Counted from the stretch's first letter, positions 36,118 to 45,194 are shown. The stretch: 58,518 nucleotides of DNA from Desulfosudis oleivorans (GCA_020723325.1 DYJD01000036.1:1-58518); one strand, 5' to 3'. Program-made: numbers and translations. The notes: generated by a model from the letters alone, not told the origin.

Positions 36118-36939
36118 GTGAGTGAGCCGCATGAACGTCGTATCGGAGATATCCTGCTGGAGCTGAAGGATGTCAGTATGCGTTTCGGAAAGGTGCGCGC
36201 CTTGGAAGGCGTCAACTTGACGATTCGAAAGGGAGAAATCCATTCCGTGATCGGCCCCAACGGCGCCGGCAAGACCGTTATGATGAATGTAGTCAGCGGC
36301 CTGTATCGGCCCCAACGGGGTGAGATTTATTACAAGGGTCAAAAAATCAATCACCTCAGGCCTTATGAAAGGGCCGGAATCGGCATTGCACGCACGTTCC
36401 AGAAGGTGGAAGTTTTCGGCGGCATGACCGTGCTCGACAATATCCGCCTGGGCCGCCATATTCATTTGAAATCCGGTATTGTCGGCGGCGCATTCTATTT
36501 GGGCCGTACCGCCAGGGAAGAAATCGAGCACCGGACCTTCATCGAGGAAGAGATCATTGATTTCCTCGAAATTGAGCAACTGCGCCACAAACCCGTGGGC
36601 ATGCTGCCCTATGGTTTGCAAAAGCGGGTCGAGCTGGGGCGGGCGCTGGCCCTTGAGCCGGAACTGCTGATTCTCGACGAACCCTTGGCCGGTCTCAACC
36701 TGGAGGAAACCGAGGACATGGCCCGTTTTATCATCGACATTAATGAGGAGCGGCGCTGGCGCGTGACCTGCCTTCTTGTGGAGCACGACATGGGTGTGGT
36801 GATGGATCTGTCCGACCGGGTGTTTGTATTGAATTTCGGCAATATGATCATGGACGGAACCCCTGCCGAGGTCCAAAACAGTCCGGAAGTCATCAAAGCC
36901 TATCTTGGAGAAGAGGAATTATATGCCACACGCGGGTAA
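36118..36939 (+). CDS. livG: branched-chain amino acid-type ABC transporter ATPase
   Basis: LivG-family ATP-binding subunit of 273 residues. Walker A G-P-N-G-A-G-K-T (about 50), Q-loop in A-R-T-F-Q-K-V-E-V-F, signature-like L-P-Y-G-L-Q-K-R-V-E-L-G-R (the usual L-S-x-G-Q is altered to L-P-Y-G-L), Walker B L-L-I-L-D-E-P-L-A-G, and the LivG-typical switch H in E-H-D-M. The GTG start at 36118 follows AAGGGAG. It opens the importer operon and overlaps the acyl-CoA ligase gene by 17 bases. With LivF, LivH, LivM and LivK it should import a hydrophobic or carboxylic substrate; the presence of a ligase argues against plain amino acid uptake. Confidence 0.9.
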   Translation: MSEPHERRIGDILLELKDVSMRFGKVRALEGVNLTIRKGEIHSVIGPNGAGKTVMMNVVSGLYRPQRGEIYYKGQKINHLRPYERAGIGIARTFQKVEVFGGMTVLDNIRLGRHIHLKSGIVGGAFYLGRTAREEIEHRTFIEEEIIDFLEIEQLRHKPVGMLPYGLQKRVELGRALALEPELLILDEPLAGLNLEETEDMARFIIDINEERRWRVTCLLVEHDMGVVMDLSDRVFVLNFGNMIMDGTPAEVQNSPEVIKAYLGEEELYATRG

Positions 36940-38875
36940 TGCAGCGGAAGCGGCAAGGGGCATCGAAATTGAAAAAGATCTGACCATTCCGAAACTTTTT
37001 TACCGGCAGGCCCGGCGTTTCGGAGACAGCCGGGTGGCCATGCGGGAAAAGGAATTCGGTATCTGGCGCCCAATCACCTGGCAGGTTTATTTGGAAAATG
37101 TCAAATATCTGGCCCTGGGTCTGGTAAAACTCGGACTGAAAAAAGGGGACAAGGTCGCCATGATCGGCGACAATCGGCCGGAGGGGCTGTGGGCGGAAAT
37201 GGCCGCCATCTGTGCCGGCGGCGTGGGGGTCTGGCTATTCCAGGACAGTCTGCTCGATGAAGTGAAATATATCATCGATCATTCGGATTCCATATTTTTA
37301 TTCGGGGAAACCCAGGAAGAAGTCGACAAGGCCCTTTCCATTATTCGGGAATGCCCCAAGTTGAAAAAAATCATCTGGGATGATCCCAAAGGCATGCGCA
37401 ATTATAAGCAGGATGTTCTGACCAGCCTCAAGGAAGTTCAGCAATTGGGCCGTGACCTGGACCGTGAACAGCCCGAACTTTTTGAAAAACTGGTGCAGGC
37501 CGGGCATGGCGATGATGTGGCCCTGTTGTTCTATACCTCCGGAACCACTTCCCTGCCCAAAGGCGCCCTGCTTTCCCACAACAATATGCTCACCATGGGC
37601 AAGCATTTGATGGAAGTGGATCCATGCCTGCCGTCGGATGATTATGTTTCCTATCTGCCTTTTGCCTGGATCGGCGAGCAGATGATGTCCATTTCCTGCG
37701 GTTTGCAGATCGGCTATACCATCAATTTCCCGGAGGGGCCCGGCACGGCCCAGGAAAATATCCGGGAAATCGGTCCCCATGTCATGTTCGCCCCGCCGCG
37801 CATGTGGGAACAAATGACCCGCACCGTGCAGGTGAAGTATCTGGATGCCACCTGGACCAAGCGCAAATGCTTTGAACTGGCCTCCAAAATCGGCTATCAC
37901 ATGGCCGAGCTAACATTTAAAAAGAAGAAAATCCCCTGGTATTGGGCTCTGCTGAACCGGCTTGCCCAACTGGGGGTTCAGAATAAAATCCGTGACCATC
38001 TCGGTCTCACCAATGTGCGCAACGCCTATACCGGCGGAGCGGCCATGGGGCCGGATCATTTCCGTTTTTTTCATTCCCTGGGCGTCAATCTCAAACAAAT
38101 TTACGGTCAAACCGAAGTGGCCGGCATTTCCGTGGTGCATCGCAGCGGCGATATCAAATTCGATACTGTGGGCCGTCCCATTCCCGGCACGGAAGTTACG
38201 ATCACGGAAGAAGGTGAAATCATCACCAAGAGTTCATCCGTTTTTCTGGGATATTATAAGAATCAGGCCGCAACCGCCAAGGCCCTGCGGGACGGCTGGC
38301 TCTATTCCGACGACAAGGGCTTTTTGGATGAAGACGGGCATTTGGTGGTTTTTGACCGCACCAAGGATGTCTTTACCTTGCTCGACGGCAAACCCTTTTC
38401 GCCCCAGTATCTGGAAACCAGGCTCAAATTCAGCCCGTACATCACCGATGCCTGGGTCATCGGCGACAAGCGGGATTATATCACGGCGGTTCTTTGCATT
38501 GACTATGCAGTGGTGGGCAAATGGGCAGATGACAAGAAAATCAACTACACCAGCTACCAGGAGCTTTGCCAGAAACCGGAAGTTTATGATTTGATCGAAA
38601 AGCAGATCATACAAGCCAATCAGGACCTGCCGGCGGCCGCCAAGGTGCGTAAGTTCACGAATCTATACAAGACCCTGGATGCGGATGACGATGAGCTGAC
38701 CCGCACCCGCAAACTGCGTCGTGCTTTTGTGGAGCAGCGCTATCAGGAGATCGTCAAGGCCTTATATTCGGATGTGGATGTGGTGCATATCGATACCACC
38801 ATCAAGTATGAGGATGGCCGGCAGGCGCAGATCAAGACGGATATGAAAATTCAAAAGCTGAAAGCTGAAAGGTGA
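36923..38875 (+). CDS. AMP-binding long-chain acyl-CoA synthetase
   Basis: ANL-superfamily ligase of 650 residues that activates a carboxylic acid to its CoA thioester with ATP. The P-loop-like motif Y-T-S-G-T-T-S-L-P-K-G lies near residue 205, Y-G-Q-T-E in the A5 position near 395, and Y-S-D-D-K-G-F with D-R-T-K-D (A7/A8) near 455-475. The length and layout match FadD15/long-chain types. ATG 36923 follows GGAGAAGAGGAA; an upstream TTG at 36905 is in frame. It lies inside the liv operon, overlapping livG, so import and activation are probably coupled. Its last codons (K-L-K-A-E-R) come from the AGCTGAAAG repeat. Confidence 0.9.
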   Translation: MPHAGNAAEAARGIEIEKDLTIPKLFYRQARRFGDSRVAMREKEFGIWRPITWQVYLENVKYLALGLVKLGLKKGDKVAMIGDNRPEGLWAEMAAICAGGVGVWLFQDSLLDEVKYIIDHSDSIFLFGETQEEVDKALSIIRECPKLKKIIWDDPKGMRNYKQDVLTSLKEVQQLGRDLDREQPELFEKLVQAGHGDDVALLFYTSGTTSLPKGALLSHNNMLTMGKHLMEVDPCLPSDDYVSYLPFAWIGEQMMSISCGLQIGYTINFPEGPGTAQENIREIGPHVMFAPPRMWEQMTRTVQVKYLDATWTKRKCFELASKIGYHMAELTFKKKKIPWYWALLNRLAQLGVQNKIRDHLGLTNVRNAYTGGAAMGPDHFRFFHSLGVNLKQIYGQTEVAGISVVHRSGDIKFDTVGRPIPGTEVTITEEGEIITKSSSVFLGYYKNQAATAKALRDGWLYSDDKGFLDEDGHLVVFDRTKDVFTLLDGKPFSPQYLETRLKFSPYITDAWVIGDKRDYITAVLCIDYAVVGKWADDKKINYTSYQELCQKPEVYDLIEKQIIQANQDLPAAAKVRKFTNLYKTLDADDDELTRTRKLRRAFVEQRYQEIVKALYSDVDVVHIDTTIKYEDGRQAQIKTDMKIQKLKAER

Positions 38876-38879
38876 AAGG
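38853..38879 (+). repeat. AGCTGAAAG repeat containing the ligase stop codon
   Basis: AAAGCTGAAAGCTGAAAGG and a following GTGAAAGG unit span the end of the acyl-CoA synthetase gene; the TGA stop lies inside a unit. It is the third gene end in the window made of this repeat. Confidence 0.6.
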
Positions 38880-38921
38880 TGTTTCATTGATTGGTGAATT
38901 GGGGGAAGGAGAGGAACCAAT

Positions 38922-39806
38922 ATGGAACTTTTTTTAATGGCAATCACCACCGGGGTGATGGTGGGCGGGATCTACGCCCTGGTGGCGTTGGGCTGGGTCC
39001 TGATTTATAAATGTTCCGGGGTTTTGAACCTGGCCATGGGGGAGATGACCTTGATCGGCGCCTACGTATCCTTGAGCTTCTATTCCATGGGCGTGCCTTT
39101 TTTGCTGTCCTTGCTGATTTCCCTGGTCATCGGCTTTGTCCTGGGAATTCTGACCGAACGGATTTTTCTGGACAAGCTCATTGGCGAACCGGTGCTCACC
39201 GTCATCATGGTGACGGTGGGCCTTTCCTTTTTTTTCAAAGGCACGGTGGAATTCATTTGGGGCACCGACACCCGGGTTTTCGCACCGGCGGTGTTTTCCA
39301 TCGAACCCATCAAACTCGGTCCCATTGTGGTGGGCCGGGTGTATTTGTGGAGCTTTGTGGCCGCCATCGTGCTGCTGTTCATCTTCATGGGTTTTTTCAA
39401 ATATACCCGCTGGGGTCTGGCCATGCAGGCCACGGCGGACGATGAAATGGCGGCCCTGTCCATCGGCGTCAGCGCCCGTTTTGTTTATGCGGCGGCCTGG
39501 GCCATTGCTTTCATGGCCGCGGGCGTGGGCGGTACCTTGCTGGGAAACATCAACGGGCTGAACATCTCCGTGGGTTATCTCGGGCTGCTGGTATTGCCAG
39601 CGGTGGTGCTGGGGGGACTCAATTCCGTGCCCGGGGCCATTGTGGGCGGCATTTTGATCGGAATTCTGCAGAACCTGTGCGGGACCTATCTGGACCGCTA
39701 TTTCCCCGGCGGAGTCAAGGAAATCGCCCCCTTTGCCTTCATGGCGATTTTCCTGCTGTTCAAGCCCTACGGCCTGTGGGGCTGGGAGCGCATTGAACGC
39801 GTCTGA
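38922..39806 (+). CDS. livH: branched-chain amino acid-type ABC permease
   Basis: LivH-family inner-membrane permease of 294 residues with about eight hydrophobic segments. The family blocks G-V-L-N-L-A-M-G-E-M (about 32-41) and the cytoplasmic EAA-like loop T-R-W-G-L-A-M-Q-A-T-A-D-D-E-M-A-A-L-S (about 165-183) are present, as is the conserved G-G-x3-V-P-G-A-I-V-G-G end region (about 228). Ribosome-binding site GGGGAAGGAGAGG is 8 bases upstream. The 46-base gap after the ligase stop holds the tail of the AGCTGAAAG repeat. Confidence 0.92.
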   Translation: MELFLMAITTGVMVGGIYALVALGWVLIYKCSGVLNLAMGEMTLIGAYVSLSFYSMGVPFLLSLLISLVIGFVLGILTERIFLDKLIGEPVLTVIMVTVGLSFFFKGTVEFIWGTDTRVFAPAVFSIEPIKLGPIVVGRVYLWSFVAAIVLLFIFMGFFKYTRWGLAMQATADDEMAALSIGVSARFVYAAAWAIAFMAAGVGGTLLGNINGLNISVGYLGLLVLPAVVLGGLNSVPGAIVGGILIGILQNLCGTYLDRYFPGGVKEIAPFAFMAIFLLFKPYGLWGWERIERV

Positions 39807-39840
39807 CCTGTTCTGATCGCAACATTAGGAGAACTTGCGC

Positions 39841-40941
39841 ATGTCGACCACATTTTTACCTTGCGGAACGTATCATCAAAATTACAGTCAGGACCATGCC
39901 TGGTGGCAAACGCGTTTTATCAAGGCCAAAATGGCCTTGCTATTTCTGATTCTTTTCGGTCTGATCCCCTGGCAGGCGGATTCTTATTGGCTTAGTGTCT
40001 GCAATCAGATCGGTTATACAGTGCTGGGTGCCCTGGGGGTTCAGCTTCTCATCGGCTTTTGCGGCCAGGTCACCCTGGGCCATGCGGCCTTTATTGCAGT
40101 GGGGGCTTATACCAGCACCCTGCTCATCCTGGAATTTCCCTGGCCGGCGGTGTTGCTGGAGTGGGGGCTGGCCTATCCCGTCAGTATTCTCATCGCCGCT
40201 GTGATTGCCGGTTTCTGGAGTGTCCTGTTCGGCCTGCCCTCGGCCAAGGTCAAGGGCTTTTATTTGATTCTCACCACCATGGCGGCCCAGTTCATCACCG
40301 TGGATTTCATCATCAGCCAGTATATCAGCCAGATCGGCGGGCGCGGCCAGGCCTTTTCCCTGCCGCCGGGAACCATCAAGATCGGCCCTTGGGTGGTGGA
40401 CAGCGATTTGAAGGTCTATTTGCTGATGCTGGTGCTGGTGATCATCAGCATCATCGGTGTGGTCAATCTGCTGCGCTCCCGGGTGGGGCGGGCCTGGGTG
40501 GCCATCCGGGACAACGACATTTCCGCCGAGGTCATGGGCATTAACGTGGTCAAATACAAATTGTACGCCTTTTTCGTGGCCGGTTTCATCGGCGGCCTGG
40601 CCGGCGCCTTCTGGATCAGTAATTTGGCGGCCATCAGTCCTGAGCATTTCCAATGGTTCTGGTCTTTGTGGCTGGTGGGGGTCATTCTCATCGGCGGGGT
40701 CGGCTCGATCCATGGAGCGATTTTCGGCTCGGTTTTCATGGTGGTGGTGATGGAACTGCTGCAATTGGCCATCATGCCCCTTGCGGATTCTTTTCCCAAA
40801 CTTTTAATGGATTTTTTGTTTATCAAGGAGGCGGTCTTCGGCCTGGCCATCTGCGCCTTCATGATTTTTGAGCCCAACGGCCTGGCCTACCGCTGGTGGC
40901 AGATGAAGAATTATTTCAATTTGTGGCCGTTTTCCTACTGA
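39841..40941 (+). CDS. livM: branched-chain amino acid-type ABC permease
   Basis: LivM-family permease of about 366 residues with roughly ten hydrophobic segments. The N-terminal ~30 residues are polar; the family motif G-Q-V-T-L-G-H-A-A-F lies near 74, the cytoplasmic loop G-R-A-W-V-A-I-R-D-N-D-I-S-A-E near 218, and G-G-V-G-S-I-H-G-A-I-F-G-S near 284. ATG 39841 lies 7 bases after TAGGAGAA; a TTG two codons upstream is also in frame. Forms the membrane channel with LivH. Confidence 0.92.
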   Translation: MSTTFLPCGTYHQNYSQDHAWWQTRFIKAKMALLFLILFGLIPWQADSYWLSVCNQIGYTVLGALGVQLLIGFCGQVTLGHAAFIAVGAYTSTLLILEFPWPAVLLEWGLAYPVSILIAAVIAGFWSVLFGLPSAKVKGFYLILTTMAAQFITVDFIISQYISQIGGRGQAFSLPPGTIKIGPWVVDSDLKVYLLMLVLVIISIIGVVNLLRSRVGRAWVAIRDNDISAEVMGINVVKYKLYAFFVAGFIGGLAGAFWISNLAAISPEHFQWFWSLWLVGVILIGGVGSIHGAIFGSVFMVVVMELLQLAIMPLADSFPKLLMDFLFIKEAVFGLAICAFMIFEPNGLAYRWWQMKNYFNLWPFSY

Positions 40942-41042
40942 TTCGCCATTCGGAAAAGGCCGCGATCAAGTCGATCCATGCAGTAGAAAAAGGAGGCAAA
41001 AACCGGTTTTTGGCGATCTTGAAAAAGGAGGAGAGAAAGCAC

Positions 41043-42281
41043 ATGAACGTAAAAACAATGTTAAAAGGATTGGGTCTGATTCTATGTCTGTGTGTCTGTT
41101 GCGGCGGGCCGGCCTTCGGCGACGAGCCCATCAAGATCGGCGCCCTGAATGACATGACCGGCGCCACTTCCGATGTCGGCAAGGATTATGCCATGGGCAT
41201 TGCCGAGGCGATTCAATACGTGAACGACAACGGCGGTGTGAACGGCAAGCCCATCAAACTCTATCAGTTCGACTATGGCTACCGCGTGCCCGAGGCCCTC
41301 ACCAAGTACAAGCTGTTCAAACGCATGGAGTGTCTGGCCATCCTCGGCTGGGGCACCGGCGACACGGAGGCCTTGTCCCCCACGGTCACCAAGGACAAGA
41401 TTCCCTATGTCTCCGCTTCTTATTCCGGGCATCTGACCAATCCGGAAAAGACCCCTTACAATTTGTTCGCGGCCACGGATTATTCCACCAATGCCAGGGC
41501 CACCCTGACAGCCTGGTTTGATACCAGATGGCCCAAGCATCCGGATTACGGTAAAAGAAAACCGCGCTTTGCTTGTTCGTATATGACCGTGCATCCCTAT
41601 TGCAGCGCGCCCATCAAGGCCATCAAGGAGCAGGCGGAAATTCTGGGCTTTGACCTCGGACCGGACCAGGATGTTTCCCTGTTTGCCATTGATACCAAGA
41701 GCCAGATTTTGGCCCTAAAAGATTTCAAACCGGATGTGGTCTGGCACGGCAACACCACCATGTCGGTTTCCGCTACTGTGCGGGACGCCTATGCCCTGGA
41801 GTTGAAGGCCGACCATATTGTGAATTTATGGGGTTTTGACGAGAACCTGCCGCGCCTGGCCGGAAAGGCCGCCGAAGGTGTCATGGGTGCTACGGTTTGC
41901 GCCTTCTACGGCGAAGATGCGCCCATGATGAAGCAGGTGATGGCCTATACTCAAAAAGTGAATCCAGCCGTGCCCCAGGACAAACGCCTGATCCGCACAG
42001 TTCAGGCCTGGTCCAATGTGCTGGCCCTGTGGGAAGCCATGAAACGGGCGGATAAAGCCGGTGCCCTGACCGGTGAAGGCATTCTGAAGAAAGGTTTTGA
42101 AACCATGGCCGGCGTGGAGCTGGGCCTGGGCGGGGCGCCCTTGACTTATCAGGCCACGGATCATCGTGTATCCGGCGATGTCCCGATTTATGAGGTCAAG
42201 GATGGCAAATTCCAGCTCGCCAAGCGGGTGAACATCAAGGAACGCTGGCCGGATAAATGGGCCGGCTGGAAGGGTTGGTAA
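41043..42281 (+). CDS. livK: periplasmic branched-chain amino acid-type substrate-binding protein
   Basis: Type I periplasmic binding protein of 412 residues. Signal peptide residues 1-26 (L-I-L-C-L-C-V-C-C-G-G-P-A-F-G, cleavage before D-E-P-I-K-I-G), then I-G-A-L-N-D-M-T-G-A-T-S-D-V-G (about 31-45), the family's first binding segment. The domain is longer than E. coli LivJ/LivK (~345) and has a G-W-G-T-G-D-T-E segment, typical of deltaproteobacterial LivK relatives with non-amino-acid ligands. ATG 41043 is preceded by AAGGAGGAGAG. It defines what the operon imports, but the ligand cannot be read from sequence. Confidence 0.92.
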   Translation: MNVKTMLKGLGLILCLCVCCGGPAFGDEPIKIGALNDMTGATSDVGKDYAMGIAEAIQYVNDNGGVNGKPIKLYQFDYGYRVPEALTKYKLFKRMECLAILGWGTGDTEALSPTVTKDKIPYVSASYSGHLTNPEKTPYNLFAATDYSTNARATLTAWFDTRWPKHPDYGKRKPRFACSYMTVHPYCSAPIKAIKEQAEILGFDLGPDQDVSLFAIDTKSQILALKDFKPDVVWHGNTTMSVSATVRDAYALELKADHIVNLWGFDENLPRLAGKAAEGVMGATVCAFYGEDAPMMKQVMAYTQKVNPAVPQDKRLIRTVQAWSNVLALWEAMKRADKAGALTGEGILKKGFETMAGVELGLGGAPLTYQATDHRVSGDVPIYEVKDGKFQLAKRVNIKERWPDKWAGWKGW

Positions 42282-42308
42282 CCATCATCCAAAGGAGGTC
42301 ACAGCGCT

Positions 42309-43121
42309 TTGACCGAACAGAACTTCATCCTGAAAATCAATAATATTGAGGTCAAGTATCACGAAGTCATTCTGGTGATCAAAGGCGTGTCCATTGATGT
42401 GCCCGCGGGCGGCATTGTCGCCTTGCTGGGCGCCAACGGCGCCGGCAAGAGCACCACCCTGAAGGCGATTTCCGGTCTGTTGAACCATGAAAACGGCAAA
42501 GTCACGGACGGTTCCATCGAATTCCTGGGTGAGCGCATCGACAAGCTGGCAGCGGAAAAGATCGCCCGTCTGGGCATTGTCCAGGTGATCGAAGGCCGCC
42601 GGGTGTTTGAACATCTCACCGTGGAGCAGAATCTGAAAGTAGGGGCCCACATGCGCAAGTACGGCCGCAGCACCAAGGAAGGGCTGGACATGGTCTATCA
42701 TTATTTTCCGCGCCTGTGGGAGAAGCGCAACGAGACCGCCGGTTTCATCAGCGGCGGTGAACAGCAGATGACGGTGGTGGGCCGGGCCTTAATGACCAGC
42801 CCGAAGCTGATCCTGCTGGACGAGCCCTCCATGGGCCTTGCGCCTTTGCTGATCCACGAGATTTTCAACATCATCACCAAGCTGAATCAAGAGGAAAAAA
42901 TCTCGATTCTGCTGGTGGAGCAGAACGCCAAGCTGGCCCTGAATGTTGCGCCCTATGCCTATGTCATGGAGAACGGCCGGATCGTGATGAACGATGTCTC
43001 TGAAAAGCTGCGCCAGAATCCGGACATCAAGGACTTTTATCTGGGCATGACCGATCACGGCAAACGCAAGAATTTCCGGGAAGTCAAGCATTACAAACGC
43101 CGCAAGCGCTGGCTGACATGA
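42309..43121 (+). CDS. livF: branched-chain amino acid-type ABC transporter ATPase
   Basis: LivF-family ATP-binding subunit of 270 residues: Walker A G-A-N-G-A-G-K-S-T (about 42-50), signature I-S-G-G-E-Q-Q-M (about 153), Walker B L-I-L-L-D-E-P-S-M-G-L (about 173), and E-Q-N-A near 207. The start is TTG at 42309; the ideal AAAGGAGGT lies 10 bases upstream and no ATG is near. Compared with E. coli LivF (~237) it has ~30 extra C-terminal residues rich in Lys/Arg (H-Y-K-R-R-K-R-W-L-T). Completes the importer with LivG. Confidence 0.92.
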   Translation: MTEQNFILKINNIEVKYHEVILVIKGVSIDVPAGGIVALLGANGAGKSTTLKAISGLLNHENGKVTDGSIEFLGERIDKLAAEKIARLGIVQVIEGRRVFEHLTVEQNLKVGAHMRKYGRSTKEGLDMVYHYFPRLWEKRNETAGFISGGEQQMTVVGRALMTSPKLILLDEPSMGLAPLLIHEIFNIITKLNQEEKISILLVEQNAKLALNVAPYAYVMENGRIVMNDVSEKLRQNPDIKDFYLGMTDHGKRKNFREVKHYKRRKRWLT

Positions 43122-43182
43122 TGCATAATACTTTGGCCGGCGAGGCGGAAAAAAACCGACACTTTCACATTCACAGGAGCGA

Positions 43183-43800
43183 ATGAAAATGAAAATAAAA
43201 ACATTTCTATTTTGGGTACTTTGGCCGGCCGCGGCCGTAGTTGTGTTGGCCGCTTGTGCCGGGATGCAGATCAAGCCGGATGAGAAGAATTTTAAGGCCC
43301 CGGTGGTGAAATTGAACCAGGTGGAGGTGGCCCATTACTGGGGCTGGTGGTATTTTAAAAAGACCGTTGAACCCAGCGCCGGAACAAAAGGCGATTACGG
43401 CGCGCCTTTGGACCTGGCCTTTATTTTCGACATTGAGAATCCCAATGATTATCCGATTCTGATGGAGAGCCTGAAGTTCTCGGTGGCCTTTGAGGAATTC
43501 GATCTCAACACGGTGGGCTCCACAGAGACCCAATGGATACCGCCGGGCAAGACCAATCAGTTGCGGGTGCATGCCATGTTCGACGGCCAGCAGTCCATGC
43601 TCAGCCTCCTGGTCACCGGCGGCTTCAAGTTGCAGCAGAAAGGCCTGGAACCGGGTGCGGCCGGCGCTCTTAAGCAGCTCGGCCAATGGTGGGAGGGCAT
43701 TCAGGACTTTGCCTTCCCGGTTTATGTCAAGGAAGGCACGGCCATCTTTAAAGCCGGCGAGGTGTCCAAGGCGGTCACTTTCAACGCCAAATATCCATGA
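43183..43800 (+). CDS. LEA type 2 family lipoprotein
   Basis: Exported lipoprotein of 205 residues: signal with V-V-L-A-A-C lipobox (Cys25), then a single beta-sandwich LEA14/WHy-like domain (D-L-A-F-I-F-D-I-E-N-P-N-D-Y-P-I, about 88-103, the conserved N-P-N-x-Y motif). Such proteins sit at the outer membrane and may bind proteins or protect against stress; their role is not settled. It lies 61 bases after livF, preceded by AGGAGCG, and may belong to the same transcript. The gap that follows (43801-43907) is filled by an inverted repeat. Confidence 0.8.
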   Translation: MKMKIKTFLFWVLWPAAAVVVLAACAGMQIKPDEKNFKAPVVKLNQVEVAHYWGWWYFKKTVEPSAGTKGDYGAPLDLAFIFDIENPNDYPILMESLKFSVAFEEFDLNTVGSTETQWIPPGKTNQLRVHAMFDGQQSMLSLLVTGGFKLQQKGLEPGAAGALKQLGQWWEGIQDFAFPVYVKEGTAIFKAGEVSKAVTFNAKYP

Positions 43801-43809
43801 TAACTGATT

Positions 43810-43887
43810 AGGAGTCAGAAGACAGAAGTCAGGAGACAGGAGACAGCAGTTATTCTGAATTCTGACTCCTGACTCCTGAATTCTGTA
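43810..43887. repeat. inverted array of GGAGTCAG/AAGACAG units
   Basis: The left arm has AGGAGTCAGAAGACAGAAG followed by AGGAGACAGGAGACAG; the right arm, TTCTGACTCCTGACTCCTGAA, is its approximate reverse complement. The arms can form an imperfect hairpin between the lipoprotein gene and the PaaK-like gene. A shorter relative (GTCAGAAGACTGAAGACTGAAGG) is at 52167-52189. Confidence 0.6.
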
Positions 43888-43907
43888 TACTGGTGTAGGA
43901 GTTTTTC

Positions 43908-45194
43908 ATGCCCAAACCTCTTGACCGCACCACCGGTTTTTTCAATCAAAGTCTTGAGACCCTGGCTCCGACGGAACGGGCCGGTCGTCTGGACGCGGCC
44001 CTTTCGGAAATCGTGCAATATGCCTATGACACTGCCCCGGCCATCCGGCGCAAATTGGAGCAGGCCGATATCAGGCCGGCGAATATCCGTTGCGTAAAAG
44101 ACTTGGAGCAAGTGCCCATCACCCATAAAAGCGAGCTGGCGGCCCTGCAGCAGGCGGATCCGCCCTTTGGCGGCTTTTTGGGCATGCCCTGGGATCAGCT
44201 CCGGCGCATCTGCATGTCCCCCGGCCCCATCTATGAACCGGAGGCCCTGCATAGTGAAAACGACCGCTGGGCTCAGGCCTTTTATGCAGCCGGTTTCCGC
44301 AAGGGCGATATCGGTCAGATCACTTTCAGCTATCATCTGGTGCCGCCGGCCTTCTGGTTCGAGGATGCCCTGGCGCGCCTGGGCTGCATCGCCGTTCCCG
44401 GCGGCGTGGGCAATACGGATCTGCAGGTGCGCATGCTGCGGGATCTAAAGGTCAGCGGGTATATCGGCACCCCTAGTTTTTTAAAGGTGGTGGCTGACAA
44501 GGCGGCTGAATTCGGCTATGACTTGCAAAATGATCTGCAGTTAAAGGTGGGATTCGTGGCCGGCGAGATGCTGCCTGAATCCCTGCGCAGCGAGTTGGAG
44601 CACAGCTTCGGCATGCTTATCCGGCAGGGCTACGGTACGGCCGACGTGGGCTGCATGGGCTATGAATGCTATCACAAATCCGGCATGCACATCCCCTATA
44701 ACTGCATTGTGGAAATCGTGGACCCGGATACCGGCCGCCAATTGGGGCCGGGAGAACCCGGTGAGATCGTGACCACGGTTTTCGACAAAGTCTATCCCAT
44801 GATTCGGTTCGGCACAGGGGATTTATCCTGTTATACAGATGAACCATGCCCCTGCGGCCGCACCACCCCGCGGTTGGTGAAGATCATGGGGCGCCTGGAC
44901 CAGGTGACCAAAGTCAAGGGCATGTTCATCCATCCTTCTGCGGCTGCTGAAGTGGCCGGGAAATTTCCGGAAATCAGCGCCTATCAGGTGGTAGTCACCC
45001 GTGAGAACCATGTGGATCAGATGACCATGCAGGTGGTTCTGAAGGCCGGCATAGCACCGGACGAAGACCTGGCCGGGCGGATTGGAACCGCCATTCCCCA
45101 GAGCATGCGGGTGCGCGGCAGGGTGGTCTTTGTCCGGCCGGAGGACATTCCGGAAAATGCGCCCAAAATCGTGGACCGGCGCAAGTGGGATTAG
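43908..45194 (+). CDS. phenylacetate-CoA ligase-like AMP-dependent ligase
   Basis: PaaK-subfamily ANL ligase of 428 residues. The family blocks visible are S-G-x-I-Y-E-P-E region (C-M-S-P-G-P-I-Y-E-P-E, near 103, where the usual T-S-G-T-T-G is replaced by S-P-G-P), Q-G-Y-G-T-A-D-V-G (A5, near 240), R-F-G-T-G-D-L-S (A7, near 300), C-P-C-G-R-T-x-P-R (the PaaK zinc-like loop, near 318) and M-G-R-L-D-Q-V-T-K-V-K-G. The altered phosphate loop resembles PaaK-like proteins of deltaproteobacterial liv clusters; its substrate is open. It may act with the liv-operon ligase on related acids, but sits beyond a repeat and may have its own promoter. Confidence 0.83.
   Translation: MPKPLDRTTGFFNQSLETLAPTERAGRLDAALSEIVQYAYDTAPAIRRKLEQADIRPANIRCVKDLEQVPITHKSELAALQQADPPFGGFLGMPWDQLRRICMSPGPIYEPEALHSENDRWAQAFYAAGFRKGDIGQITFSYHLVPPAFWFEDALARLGCIAVPGGVGNTDLQVRMLRDLKVSGYIGTPSFLKVVADKAAEFGYDLQNDLQLKVGFVAGEMLPESLRSELEHSFGMLIRQGYGTADVGCMGYECYHKSGMHIPYNCIVEIVDPDTGRQLGPGEPGEIVTTVFDKVYPMIRFGTGDLSCYTDEPCPCGRTTPRLVKIMGRLDQVTKVKGMFIHPSAAAEVAGKFPEISAYQVVVTRENHVDQMTMQVVLKAGIAPDEDLAGRIGTAIPQSMRVRGRVVFVRPEDIPENAPKIVDRRKWD

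Noticed and set aside
36055-36876. Long minus-strand frame of 273 residues
   Set aside because: It is the complementary shadow of livG, which has all ABC ATPase motifs on the plus strand.
39940-40764. Minus-strand frame of 274 residues rich in His, Gln and Asp
   Set aside because: Shadow of livM; composition reflects the complement of a membrane-protein gene.
43810-43887. CRISPR-like array
   Set aside because: The units are too short, irregular and without spacers; they form an inverted array instead.
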